Shown piece after piece: positions 28,580-36,966 of a stretch of DNA of 64,000 nucleotides (position 1 is its first letter; the number at the start of each line of letters is the position of its first letter). Both the position numbers and the translations under genes were made by a program. The notes under the pieces are model-generated. The model was not told the origin of the DNA, made no database searches, and saw only the letters and a list, made by a program, of their open reading frames with translations. This DNA is from Gilliamella sp. wkB308 (GTDB lineage: Bacteria; Pseudomonadota; Gammaproteobacteria; Enterobacterales; Orbaceae). The DNA lies in contig NZ_LZGN01000043.1 in assembly GCF_001690185.1 (NCBI RefSeq), forward strand, positions 1 to 64,000, in the 5' to 3' direction.

Positions 28580-29416
28580 ATGAATATCCGCACAAATTAT
28601 TTTATTTCAGCGCTAAGCATACTAACTTTAACTGTTTTGTTATCTGGCTGTGATAACGCCAAAGAAAACTCACCAACACCCCAAAAAGAAAAAATTACTA
28701 TTGCTACCTCTGGCGCACCGAGCCCTTTTACGACGGTAAATGATAAAGGAGAATTAATTGGCTACGATATTGAGGTGGTCAAAGCGGTATTTGCCCAATT
28801 ACCACAATATGAAATCAACTTTGAAGTTACCGAGTTTCCTTCGGTTTTAGCAGGACTTGACTCTCAGCGTTATCAAGTCGGTGCCAATAATTATGCGATG
28901 AATGAAAAACGGAAAGAAAAATATTTTTATTCTTCGCCAATTTTCATGAACCAATATGTAATAGCAGTAGCTGAAAATAATGACAGTATTAACCGTTTTA
29001 GTGATTTAAAAGGCAAATCGACTGAAGTTTCTCCGGGGCTTAATTATGCTACAGCGTTAGAGTTATATAATGAACAACATCCCGATAACCCCGTCAACAT
29101 CATTTACAGTGAAGCAGACTTACTACCAGTGTTACAGCATGTTGAAACAGGACAATATGATTTCCAGTTAATTGATAAAGTCATGCTGTCGCAATATATC
29201 AGCGAACATAACTTAAAACTAAAAAGTATCGATTTAAGCAACGAAGATGCTGAACGTATTGCTTCTCCCTATAGTTACTTACTGATCAGCAAAGGAAAGA
29301 AAGGCGAACAATTAACGAAAGATATTAATCAAGGTATACAAAAAATCATCAATAATGGAGAATTATCAGAAATTAGTATTCATTATTTCGGTGCTGATTA
29401 TTCACCCAAACAGTGA
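28580..29416 (+). CDS. amino-acid ABC transporter substrate-binding lipoprotein (SBP_bac_3)
   Basis: A 278-aa lipoprotein with lipobox VLLSGC (Cys24) and a bilobed family-3 binding domain: ITIATSGAPSPFTTVNDKGELIGYDIEV opens lobe 1, then YQVGANNYAMNEKRKEKYFYS. The Asn-Asn-Tyr in place of the usual Asp near the first ligand loop resembles cystine-type binders (TcyJ/TcyK). Being lipid-anchored is more usual in Firmicutes but also found in gammaproteobacteria. It closes the operon that begins with yqjG. Confidence 0.87.
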   Translation: MNIRTNYFISALSILTLTVLLSGCDNAKENSPTPQKEKITIATSGAPSPFTTVNDKGELIGYDIEVVKAVFAQLPQYEINFEVTEFPSVLAGLDSQRYQVGANNYAMNEKRKEKYFYSSPIFMNQYVIAVAENNDSINRFSDLKGKSTEVSPGLNYATALELYNEQHPDNPVNIIYSEADLLPVLQHVETGQYDFQLIDKVMLSQYISEHNLKLKSIDLSNEDAERIASPYSYLLISKGKKGEQLTKDINQGIQKIINNGELSEISIHYFGADYSPKQ

Positions 29417-29651
29417 AGTACCATGATTAAAATAACCGCTTGGATTATAGCAAAGCGTTGGGTTAAATAGCATTGCCTACCAATGATAAAATAGATGCTT
29501 AAAGCACTTATTCACAACGCTTTAAGATGCTGAGTATCACGGAGAAGACTTAGTATAAATTTATACTCAAATGTTATCAAAGTCTTTACTTTTACGAGTA
29601 TCTTTAAGCTATGAAATGTAAGACTAAAAAATATTTCTTATTGATAGTTAA

Positions 29652-29680
29652 TGGCTCTTAGACAGATGATCCCAGAGCCA
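29652..29680 (-). terminator. candidate terminator of the carbonic anhydrase gene
   Basis: TGGCTCT (29652-29658) and AGAGCCA (29674-29680) form a 7-bp stem just past the gene's stop. No strong T-run follows. The gap 29417-29651 also contains a distant 9-bp inverted repeat (29452-29460 with 29515-29523) and nothing else that I can name. Confidence 0.4.
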
Positions 29681-29686
29681 AATTAA

Positions 29687-30427
29687 TTAATCGACAATGA
29701 TTCGTCCATTCAACGGTTGAATTGGGCGGTTATTATCATGTTGCATAATTGAGTGAAATTTTTCGATTTGTGCTTTTGATACATAACTTTCGTGTTCTAA
29801 CACAATCCACCTCACCCCTTCTGTACAAGGTGGCGTAGTCAGTGAACCACTAAAACGGTAATAATCCAATACCTTGGGTAATAACGCTTTTATATCAATA
29901 GCGTTATCTAATATCATGCTTTTATTCACTACAGTTGGCATTTGATGCCAAGCTTTTTCTAATTCTAAATTGGTTTTGCCTTCTTTAAACATTAACGCCA
30001 TTACCGCTAAATCACCATTCTGATTTTTATAAACAAAATGTGCTTCCATCGGATAATGCTTGCCGTTAATTTCATTTTCGCTAGGCGTATGAAAATGAAA
30101 TTGCTGTAATGTAAAAAGTTCATCATCTAACGTTAAACTATTTTCACCCGATACATTGATTTGGATAGTATGCCCATTATTAACCATTTCTTGCTTAGCA
30201 GGCTTGAAAATAAGACTCAGCTCAGGATGATTTGTTTTAAGTGCATGTTCAATATTGATTGGCGATTGATTCTTGCCATTTTCACAAGTTGAATATTCCG
30301 GTGAAAGCTTTCCCCAATTTTCAGGCTTTTCTTGACCATCATATCCCCAATGAACGGCATGTTCATTTGCAAAACAGGGGAAGCTAAATGTTGCAATTAA
30401 AGCAGCAATCCTTATGTTCAATTTCAT
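29687..30427 (-). CDS. cah: periplasmic alpha-type carbonic anhydrase
   Basis: A 246-aa exported enzyme interconverting CO2 and bicarbonate. The signal peptide ends near CFANE (residue 20 or so). Zinc ligands His111 and His113 (QFHFHTPSEN) and His130 (EAHFVYK) are all present, as are the proton-relay context SPINI and the C-terminal LTTPPCTEGVRW motif. Two Cys (in STCENG and PPCTEG) should form the usual disulfide. It stands alone, convergent with the ABC transporter operon. Confidence 0.95.
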   Translation of the reverse strand: MKLNIRIAALIATFSFPCFANEHAVHWGYDGQEKPENWGKLSPEYSTCENGKNQSPINIEHALKTNHPELSLIFKPAKQEMVNNGHTIQINVSGENSLTLDDELFTLQQFHFHTPSENEINGKHYPMEAHFVYKNQNGDLAVMALMFKEGKTNLELEKAWHQMPTVVNKSMILDNAIDIKALLPKVLDYYRFSGSLTTPPCTEGVRWIVLEHESYVSKAQIEKFHSIMQHDNNRPIQPLNGRIIVD

Positions 30428-30751
30428 AATTTCTCAATTTAATAATGTGATTTGTGGCGAAATTATAGACTTATTAAACTAGTCTGACTATCTAAAATTG
30501 GTTAATTAAAAAATTCTCTCAAAAAACCTCATTAAGTTCTCTTAAAAAAAATTTGAGTTGTATTCTAAAATAAACAATATCGGTAAAACACCACCACAAT
30601 CACAAAATTGAAATTTTGTCAATAAATTTTAAAAAATATAGATATTTCATTTCACTAATAAAAAATAATGCTCTATATTCCTCAGTAGTTTGATCTTAAC
30701 GATAAATAAATTAGTTGAAATTTCTTAATTAAAAAAACAAGGTGTGATTAG

Positions 30752-33184
30752 ATGAAAAGTATAAAAATAACAGGAGCTCGGATTCACAATCTTAAAAATG
30801 TTGATATTACTATTCCCAAAAACAAATTAACCGTTGCCACCGGTATAAGTGGTTCAGGAAAATCTAGTCTGATGTTTGATATTGTGTTTGAAGAAGGACG
30901 TAAAGGGTATCTTCAATCATTAGGAATCTTTCCGGGACTTGAAAATGAGAGAAAATTCGCAAGCATAGAGGGTATCGGCCCGACAATTGCAGTTAAGCAA
31001 AGCGTTGTACGTCAAAATAACCCAAGATCAACAGTCGGTTCAAAAACAAACATATTCAACCTTCTCGCCCTGTTGTATTCAAGTGAAGGGCAGGTTAAAT
31101 GTTCAGCGTGCAACGAAACTATTGGACAAGATAAGGTCTGCGCTAAGTGTGGACATGAGGAAGAGCGCCTTGAATTAGGCTATTTTTCCTATAATAACCC
31201 TAACGGAATGTGCATGAAATGCGCTGGCAGAGGCGCATATTATCACGTTAATATGGAAAAGCTTGTTGCAAATAAAAATCCCACCGTTCGAGAGTTATTT
31301 AATTTTATCGGGGTAACCCCCGGTATACTTCGCGTCTTAGAAAGACATTTTAAAGACTATATGGATCAGCCCTATTTAGAAATACCGGATGAAATAAAAG
31401 AAGACGTGGTTAACGGGCATTATGTCAGCAATAACAGTGCAAATCAAAGCTTCTGCTTATCAAGAATTTTGCAAGCTAAACACAAAAGAGGCGAATATTT
31501 AAATGGTCTATACGAAATAACCCTTTGCTCAGAATGTCACGGATATCGCATTGGTGAAGAAGCTCGCAACATATTAATTAATGATAAACATATTGGTCAA
31601 GTCGGCAAAATGACTTTAGACGAGGCTAAAACGTTTTTTGAATCGGCATTAGAACTAAACGAAATAACGCAATTTGGGAAAAATCTTCTTAAAGATATTT
31701 TGAACAAGACAAAATCATTAATCGCTTCTCGTTTAGGGCATTTATCACTTTATAGAGAAATGTCCTCACTAAGTGGCGGAGAAATACAACGACTCTTCCT
31801 TAACTCGCATTTGGAATCGAAACTTGAGTCACTTATCTATATTCTTGATGAACCCACAGTTGGACTACATGAATCAGAAAAACTTGAACTTTTACAATCT
31901 ATAAAAGCGCTTAAAGATTTAGGTAACACGGTTATTGTCGTGGAACATGACAGAAGTACGATAGAAATAGCTGAACATATTATTGATATTGGTCCCAAAG
32001 CGGGGATTGAAGGCGGAGAAGTGATTTATGAAGGTGATTATGCTGGTCTGTTAAAATGCGATAAATCATTGACAGGACAATATCTTTCCGGCAAGGCAAA
32101 AATGCCGATAAGGATGTTAAAACAAAATATCGATGATTCTGATATTCCTCGTTTAGTCATTCGACACGCCAAAACCAACAATTTAAAAGATATTTCAATC
32201 GCATTTCCATTAGGCGTTCTTATTGGGGTTTCGGGCGTTTCCGGAAGTGGAAAAAGCTCCTTGATATCGAGCACGCTAACACCCCTGTTAAAAAGCTATT
32301 TTCGCTTAGACGCCAATAAGAACAAAACCAATGGAGAAGAAGTAGATCTTGAAGAAGAATCACTATTAATCGAAACAATAGCCGAAAGGCTTGATGGCGC
32401 AGAAAATATTTCTGGCTTTGCTGAAGTATCGCAGGCACCAATAGGAAGAAATATAAATTCGAATCCTGTCACTTTTACCAAAATATGGGACAAGATACGA
32501 AGATTATTTGCAGAACAACCCGAAGCAAAACGGTTAAATTTAACGGCGGGACACTTTTCCTTCAATTCCGAGGGCGCTTGCCAAGAGTGTAATGGTAGTG
32601 GACGTAAAACTATTTTTCCTGAAGGTAGTTTAAAGATGTACGCGACATGCGAAAAATGTAAAGGTAAAAGATATAACAACGAAGCTTTAACTGTCACGTA
32701 TAAAGGGAAAAATATTTCAGAAATTCTTGATATGCAGATTTCTGAAGCGATAGCCCTATTTAGTGATAATGATTTCATCGTTCGTCCGTTACAAATAATG
32801 GAACAGATTGGTATGGGATATATAAAGCTTGGGCAACCCACTTCAACAATGAGCGGAGGGGAAACCCAAAGACTAAAACTCGCGAAGGAATTAGGACAGC
32901 AACGAAAAGGTAATATCTTGTATATCATGGATGAACCCACTACCGGTTTAAGCCTTTATGATACAGCTCAGCTGATAAAACTGTTGGATGAATTAATCAA
33001 AAGCGGAAACTCTGTGATTATTGTTGAACATAATCATGAAGTTCTTGAATCGTGTGATTGGATTGTGGAGCTTGGTCCTGAAGGAGGATTAAAAGGCGGT
33101 GAAATTATTGCCGAAGGAACGCCTAAAGACTTGATTAAAAATCCAAAATCATTAATCGGAAAATACTTAACTCCTACGACTTGA
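30752..33184 (+). CDS. UvrA-like ABC ATPase (UvrA paralogue, drug-resistance type)
   Basis: An 810-aa twin-ATPase, shorter than repair UvrA (about 940). Walker A motifs lie at 31-38 (GISGSGKS) and about 491-504; signatures are SLSGGEIQR and TMSGGETQR, and Walker B motifs ILDEPTVGLH and IMDEPTTGLS. Zinc-ribbon Cys pairs CSACN/CAKCG, CMKCAGRG, CQECNGSG and CEKCKGKR are retained. The UvrB-interaction region is reduced, as in UvrA2/DrrC-type proteins linked to antibiotic resistance. AAGGTG lies upstream of the ATG. Its stop overlaps a possible TTG start of the next gene, and MATE follows, suggesting a resistance role; this is inference. Confidence 0.85.
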   Translation: MKSIKITGARIHNLKNVDITIPKNKLTVATGISGSGKSSLMFDIVFEEGRKGYLQSLGIFPGLENERKFASIEGIGPTIAVKQSVVRQNNPRSTVGSKTNIFNLLALLYSSEGQVKCSACNETIGQDKVCAKCGHEEERLELGYFSYNNPNGMCMKCAGRGAYYHVNMEKLVANKNPTVRELFNFIGVTPGILRVLERHFKDYMDQPYLEIPDEIKEDVVNGHYVSNNSANQSFCLSRILQAKHKRGEYLNGLYEITLCSECHGYRIGEEARNILINDKHIGQVGKMTLDEAKTFFESALELNEITQFGKNLLKDILNKTKSLIASRLGHLSLYREMSSLSGGEIQRLFLNSHLESKLESLIYILDEPTVGLHESEKLELLQSIKALKDLGNTVIVVEHDRSTIEIAEHIIDIGPKAGIEGGEVIYEGDYAGLLKCDKSLTGQYLSGKAKMPIRMLKQNIDDSDIPRLVIRHAKTNNLKDISIAFPLGVLIGVSGVSGSGKSSLISSTLTPLLKSYFRLDANKNKTNGEEVDLEEESLLIETIAERLDGAENISGFAEVSQAPIGRNINSNPVTFTKIWDKIRRLFAEQPEAKRLNLTAGHFSFNSEGACQECNGSGRKTIFPEGSLKMYATCEKCKGKRYNNEALTVTYKGKNISEILDMQISEAIALFSDNDFIVRPLQIMEQIGMGYIKLGQPTSTMSGGETQRLKLAKELGQQRKGNILYIMDEPTTGLSLYDTAQLIKLLDELIKSGNSVIIVEHNHEVLESCDWIVELGPEGGLKGGEIIAEGTPKDLIKNPKSLIGKYLTPTT

Positions 33185-33201
33185 AAAGTGGATACTTGAT
33201 T

Positions 33202-34212
33202 ATGGCTAATGTAAAAGAATTAGAAACCATTGATGCAGAATCGGTGAATATGAATCCAGATAAATTGAGAGAGCTGGATATCGCCTTGAATTTTCAATTA
33301 GGCATTATTAAAGGAATCGCTATTTTGCGAAAAGGCGGCATTGTGTTTGAAAAATATTTCAAAGGTTACCATGCTGAAAATACTCATCATCTAACTTCAG
33401 TAACACAAAGCGTGACTTCCGCTTTAGTGGGAATAGCCATTGATAAAGGATATATAAAAAGCGTCGATCAACCAATACTGGATTTCTTTCCAGAAGCGGA
33501 ATCCAAAGCCAGTGATATGTTAAAGCGACATCTGACAATCAAACACTTACTTACCATGACTGCACCCTATTCTTGGAAAAAGAGTGAGCCATTAGATAGA
33601 TTGAGAAGGCAAAAGAATTGGACGATGTTTATGCTTGAAATGTTGGGACAAAAAGGCCAGCTTGGGGAGTTTCAATTCAATATGTCTAATGCCCACCTTC
33701 TTTCAGCGATTATTACGCTGAGTACTGGACTATCAACCCGAGAATTTGCCAATAAATCATTATTCAGTCATTTAGGGGTGAAAGAGATCGATGACCAACA
33801 GATGAAATCCTTTTCTAAAGAAGATGTCTATGGTGAAAATATTACTAGTTGGATAAAAGATCCTCAAAATATCAATACTGGAGGCTGGGGACTGTCTTTA
33901 ACTCTGCGGGATATGCTTCGTTTGGGATATTTGTATTTGAATAAAGGCCAATGCAATGATAAGCCGATCATTTCAGAAAACTGGATAACTGAATCGCTAA
34001 AACAGCATACGGAAGATTGTGGCTATATGTGGTGGCTTAGAGAAGATAAGGGTATTAACACTTTTCTTGCGGCAGGTATAGGCGGAACTTATCTCTATTG
34101 TGTTCCCGAAAAGGATCTGATAGTGGCAATCGTATCGAAAGTCGACAAAATGATAATCGACAGGTGGGAACTCATGGCGGATTATATTATTCCATCAATT
34201 ACAGACAGTTAA
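33202..34212 (+). CDS. beta-lactamase/serine hydrolase family protein with altered catalytic motif
   Basis: The ATG at 33202 gives 336 aa; a TTG at 33181 overlapping the UvrA-like stop would add 7. No signal peptide is seen, so it is probably cytosolic. The class C-like fold is recognisable: the SxxK nucleophile motif appears as SVTQ (Ser66, Gln69), the second motif as FQFNMSN (about 157-163), and the third region as GIGGTYLYCVPEKDL. In typical relatives these are SVTK and F-x-YN. Both the general-base Lys and the Tyr therefore look replaced, so it may be a non-hydrolytic binder. Gln69 is encoded by CAA, one base from AAA. Confidence 0.8.
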   Translation: MANVKELETIDAESVNMNPDKLRELDIALNFQLGIIKGIAILRKGGIVFEKYFKGYHAENTHHLTSVTQSVTSALVGIAIDKGYIKSVDQPILDFFPEAESKASDMLKRHLTIKHLLTMTAPYSWKKSEPLDRLRRQKNWTMFMLEMLGQKGQLGEFQFNMSNAHLLSAIITLSTGLSTREFANKSLFSHLGVKEIDDQQMKSFSKEDVYGENITSWIKDPQNINTGGWGLSLTLRDMLRLGYLYLNKGQCNDKPIISENWITESLKQHTEDCGYMWWLREDKGINTFLAAGIGGTYLYCVPEKDLIVAIVSKVDKMIIDRWELMADYIIPSITDS

Positions 34213-34420
34213 TTTTAAGTCGTTAACAAAATTTTGTTTCTGCAATTCATTCCACCAAAAGGCAAGAAGGTTTTAGGTTGGATTAGGTGCTATTCGGGCA
34301 GGCGCTATAAAGTGAAAAATATAATGGATATTTTGCTCTCGATAACATGTCGATTAGACGCTTTTTTGCGCTAGAGAAAAATAACATCACTATTTAAAAA
34401 ATAAACTTAAAGAGAAATCT

Positions 34421-35803
34421 ATGTCAAATTTTCAAGAAAAATTGCAAAAAGGCATGTTTGAAGGTCCAATCATGCCAATAATTATAAAAATAGGAATTCC
34501 CATTCTTATTGGTCACTTATTAAATTATGCTTACTTAATAATCAATACCTATTTTATTTCATTGATCAATCCTACTTCTTCAGCCCCGTTGGCGGGAACC
34601 GGTCTTTTATTTCCACTATTTTTTGTCTTTGAAGCTATCGCCTCAGGTTTAGCCGTTGGACTCAGTACCACAACTGGGCGATTGATCGGCGAAAAACGAT
34701 TTAATCATTATCAAAATCTGGGGGTTACAGGTGTCGTCATAGCTTTACTGCTAACCGTGCCATTTATGATTATGTGTTATGCTTTTGGCCCACAAATTAT
34801 TAATTTATTATCAGGTGATAAATTAAGCCTTGAAGCAACAGTCTATAGCCTACAGTTTTTATATTCATTAGCCCCAGGTTTACTGTTCATAATATTATTA
34901 CAGATTTATGGCGGTATTCTTATTGGCGAAGGCCTGACATATGTTACTGCAATATCATTTATGATTATGGTAACGCTCAATATCATACTTGATCCGATAT
35001 TGATATTTGTACTCGATATGGGGGTGGCTGGTGCAGGTTTAGCCACAACAATATCGTTATTTATGGCTTTTACCTATTTAATCCGCTTTATACACAAGGG
35101 AAAATCAAGAATTCCGTTAACATTTAACTTTGCTCACTTTAACGGAAAAATTGCCAGAGAAATAATACGGATTGGATTGCCTCAGTTTTTAATGACAGCC
35201 TCAACTTATATCATTATCGTTGCATATAACAAAATGATCACCAATACCTTTGATGAAAATGCAATGAATGCATGGACATTGGTTGGGAGAATAGATCAGA
35301 TTTTAGTTATTCCGATGATTGCTATTGCTGGTGCAATGACGGTCTTTATTTCGCAAAATTATGGACGTAATCAACTTGATCGGATTAAAGAAGCTTTTAA
35401 TCTAGGCTTAAGAGCAATAATGATACTATGTAGCATCATTGCAGCAGTGTATGTATTACTTTCTCCTTGGTTATTTTCAATATTTACTTCAATACCAGAA
35501 GTGATTGTTCTTGCCAGAAAACAAGTGCTAATCGTATCATTTACATTTTGCTTTATGGCAATATCGTGGATAATCGGATCATTCTTTCAAGCGACAGGAA
35601 AACCCCTACCTGCGGTAATTATCCTTTATATTAGAATGATCATTATTTTTTCTATAGGACTATATTTAGTCTTTGTTCAAAAAATGGGAATGAATGGCAT
35701 TTTTATCTCTATGGCACTCGGAAACCTACTTTCATGTTTATGGTCATTTTTATGGGTGAAGAAAAGTCTGAAATCATTAAAATTCAAATCAATTTTGGAA
35801 TAA
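34421..35803 (+). CDS. MATE family multidrug exporter
   Basis: A 460-aa inner-membrane protein with 12 predicted helices in two homologous halves (MatE domains about 18-178 and 245-405). PIMPIIIKIGIPILIGHLLN at the N-terminus and IIRIGLPQFLMTAST in the second half are the paired repeat starts. It is of the NorM/DinF superfamily, driven by Na+ or H+. It lies 208 bp after the serine-hydrolase gene on the same strand; the pair with the UvrA-like ATPase suggests drug handling, but whether they are co-transcribed is not clear. Confidence 0.9.
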   Translation: MSNFQEKLQKGMFEGPIMPIIIKIGIPILIGHLLNYAYLIINTYFISLINPTSSAPLAGTGLLFPLFFVFEAIASGLAVGLSTTTGRLIGEKRFNHYQNLGVTGVVIALLLTVPFMIMCYAFGPQIINLLSGDKLSLEATVYSLQFLYSLAPGLLFIILLQIYGGILIGEGLTYVTAISFMIMVTLNIILDPILIFVLDMGVAGAGLATTISLFMAFTYLIRFIHKGKSRIPLTFNFAHFNGKIAREIIRIGLPQFLMTASTYIIIVAYNKMITNTFDENAMNAWTLVGRIDQILVIPMIAIAGAMTVFISQNYGRNQLDRIKEAFNLGLRAIMILCSIIAAVYVLLSPWLFSIFTSIPEVIVLARKQVLIVSFTFCFMAISWIIGSFFQATGKPLPAVIILYIRMIIIFSIGLYLVFVQKMGMNGIFISMALGNLLSCLWSFLWVKKSLKSLKFKSILE

Positions 35804-36115
35804 GTCACTATGCTATATATTGAATAAAGTGCTATTTCAACGATTTAACTTTTGTCTTTTAGATACAAGTTTTCATTATTTGCTCGACTATTTTTTGATT
35901 TGATTATCAGCTAATCGTTTAATTATTTTTGGCATAGAATTCTTTTCCTTTTGGAAAAAAAGAGCATTTTTGCTGACCCGCATTTAAACCCGAAAAAATA
36001 GTAAATTGATAGAAAAATTGATAAATGTATATGGATAAGCGGTATACTAAAAAAAATATAAAATACTGATTTATAATCAAATAGAGACGTATAGATACGA
36101 GATGAAATGTAAAGT
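35804..36115. other. 312-bp AT-rich intergenic region with no recognisable gene
   Basis: Between the MATE stop and tRNA-Asn I see no open frame of note, no strong hairpin and no repeat. It should hold the MATE 3' end and any tRNA terminator (the tRNA is read leftward into it). Confidence 0.5.
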
Positions 36116-36191
36116 TGGCTCCTCCAACTGGACTTGAACCAGTGACATACGGATTAACAGTCCGCCGTTCTACCGACTGAACTATGGAGGA
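36116..36191 (-). tRNA. asnT: tRNA-Asn (anticodon GTT)
   Basis: Read on the minus strand, TCCTCCA pairs with TGGAGGA in the acceptor stem, the discriminator is G, and CCA is encoded (36116-36118). The anticodon loop CTGTTAA places GTT at 36156-36158. The T arm GGTTCAAGTCC is standard. The length is 76 nt. The symbol only marks the isotype. No integrase or duplicated 3' end was seen nearby. Confidence 0.97.
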
Positions 36192-36339
36192 ACACTCGAC
36201 GGTCAGAATATTAACGATCTATAACGATTATGTCAATCGTTAAAACACGAAATAAAACTAACTGCTCAGTGAGTAAACAAATAATACATCGACTATGTTA
36301 AAATAAAAGGCTACGGTAAGAATAGCTAGAGTATGATTT

Positions 36340-36915
36340 ATGAAAAAAAATATTTGTGTATTTTGTGGTGCCAGTGAAGGCAATCGTTTGGAATATCGAA
36401 CAGCTGCCGAGCTACTTGGTAAAATTATAGCAAAACAAAATCGGCGATTAATTTATGGCGGAGGTAATAAAGGGCTGATGGGTATTATTGCTAATGCTGT
36501 TTTAGCTCATGGCGGTGAAGTTATTGGTATCATCCCTGAACGTTTAGTTAAAGCCGAAACTGCTCACCATGGCATTACCCGATTGGAAGTTGTCGACAAT
36601 ATGCATCAACGTAAAGCAAGGCTTGCAGAACTAGCTGACGGTTTTATCGCTATGCCAGGCGGTACCGGCACATTAGAAGAGGTTTTTGAGGTTTGGACTG
36701 GTATGCAAATTGGTTATCATGAAAAACCGGTGGCATTATTTGATATTGCAAACTTTTGGCAACCTATGTTGAGTTTTTTAAAGCATGCTGTGCAAGAAGG
36801 GTTTATTCGGGAAAATTTTTATAACACATTAATTGTTAGTGATAACACCGAATTTGTGCTGAAACAAATGGACGATTTCGTTCCGAAAGATTTACAACGC
36901 TGGGTAAAAAAATAA
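36340..36915 (+). CDS. LOG family protein (TIGR00730), nucleotide 5'-monophosphate nucleosidase-like
   Basis: A 191-aa Rossmann-like enzyme. The diagnostic motif PGGTGTLEEVFE (about 104-115) and GGGNKGLMGIIA (about 42-53) match the LOG family, whose plant-type members release free cytokinins from riboside 5'-monophosphates and whose bacterial members cleave AMP-like nucleotides. The single-domain form of this length resembles the type found in many bacteria and differs from E. coli PpnN (454 aa). Convergent with fruA across a shared terminator. Confidence 0.88.
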   Translation: MKKNICVFCGASEGNRLEYRTAAELLGKIIAKQNRRLIYGGGNKGLMGIIANAVLAHGGEVIGIIPERLVKAETAHHGITRLEVVDNMHQRKARLAELADGFIAMPGGTGTLEEVFEVWTGMQIGYHEKPVALFDIANFWQPMLSFLKHAVQEGFIRENFYNTLIVSDNTEFVLKQMDDFVPKDLQRWVKK

Positions 36916-36926
36916 GTGAATATAAG

Positions 36927-36954
36927 AAAAACGCCATCTGATGATGGCGTTTTT
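36927..36954. terminator. bidirectional intrinsic terminator between LOG gene and fruA
   Basis: AAAAACGCCATC and GATGGCGTTTTT around a TGAT loop, a perfect 12-bp palindrome ending in Ts on both strands, placed between two convergent genes. Confidence 0.9.
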
Positions 36955-36966
36955 AGTTGCATATTA

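Noticed and set aside
29452-29523. Inverted repeat CAACGCTTT / AAAGCGTTG with a 54-nt loop
   Set aside because: The arms are short and far apart, and no transposase or target duplication is near, so a MITE cannot be supported.
32296-32940. 214-codon minus-strand frame inside the UvrA-like gene
   Set aside because: Antisense shadow of a clear ABC ATPase; no ribosome site and no plausible domain.
30752-33184. Repair-type UvrA
   Set aside because: It is about 130 residues shorter than UvrA, with the UvrB-binding region reduced, and is grouped with a MATE exporter, so a UvrA paralogue is the better call.
36116-36191. tRNA-Asn as an integration site for the 30752-35803 cluster
   Set aside because: No integrase gene and no repeated tRNA 3' segment on either side were found.
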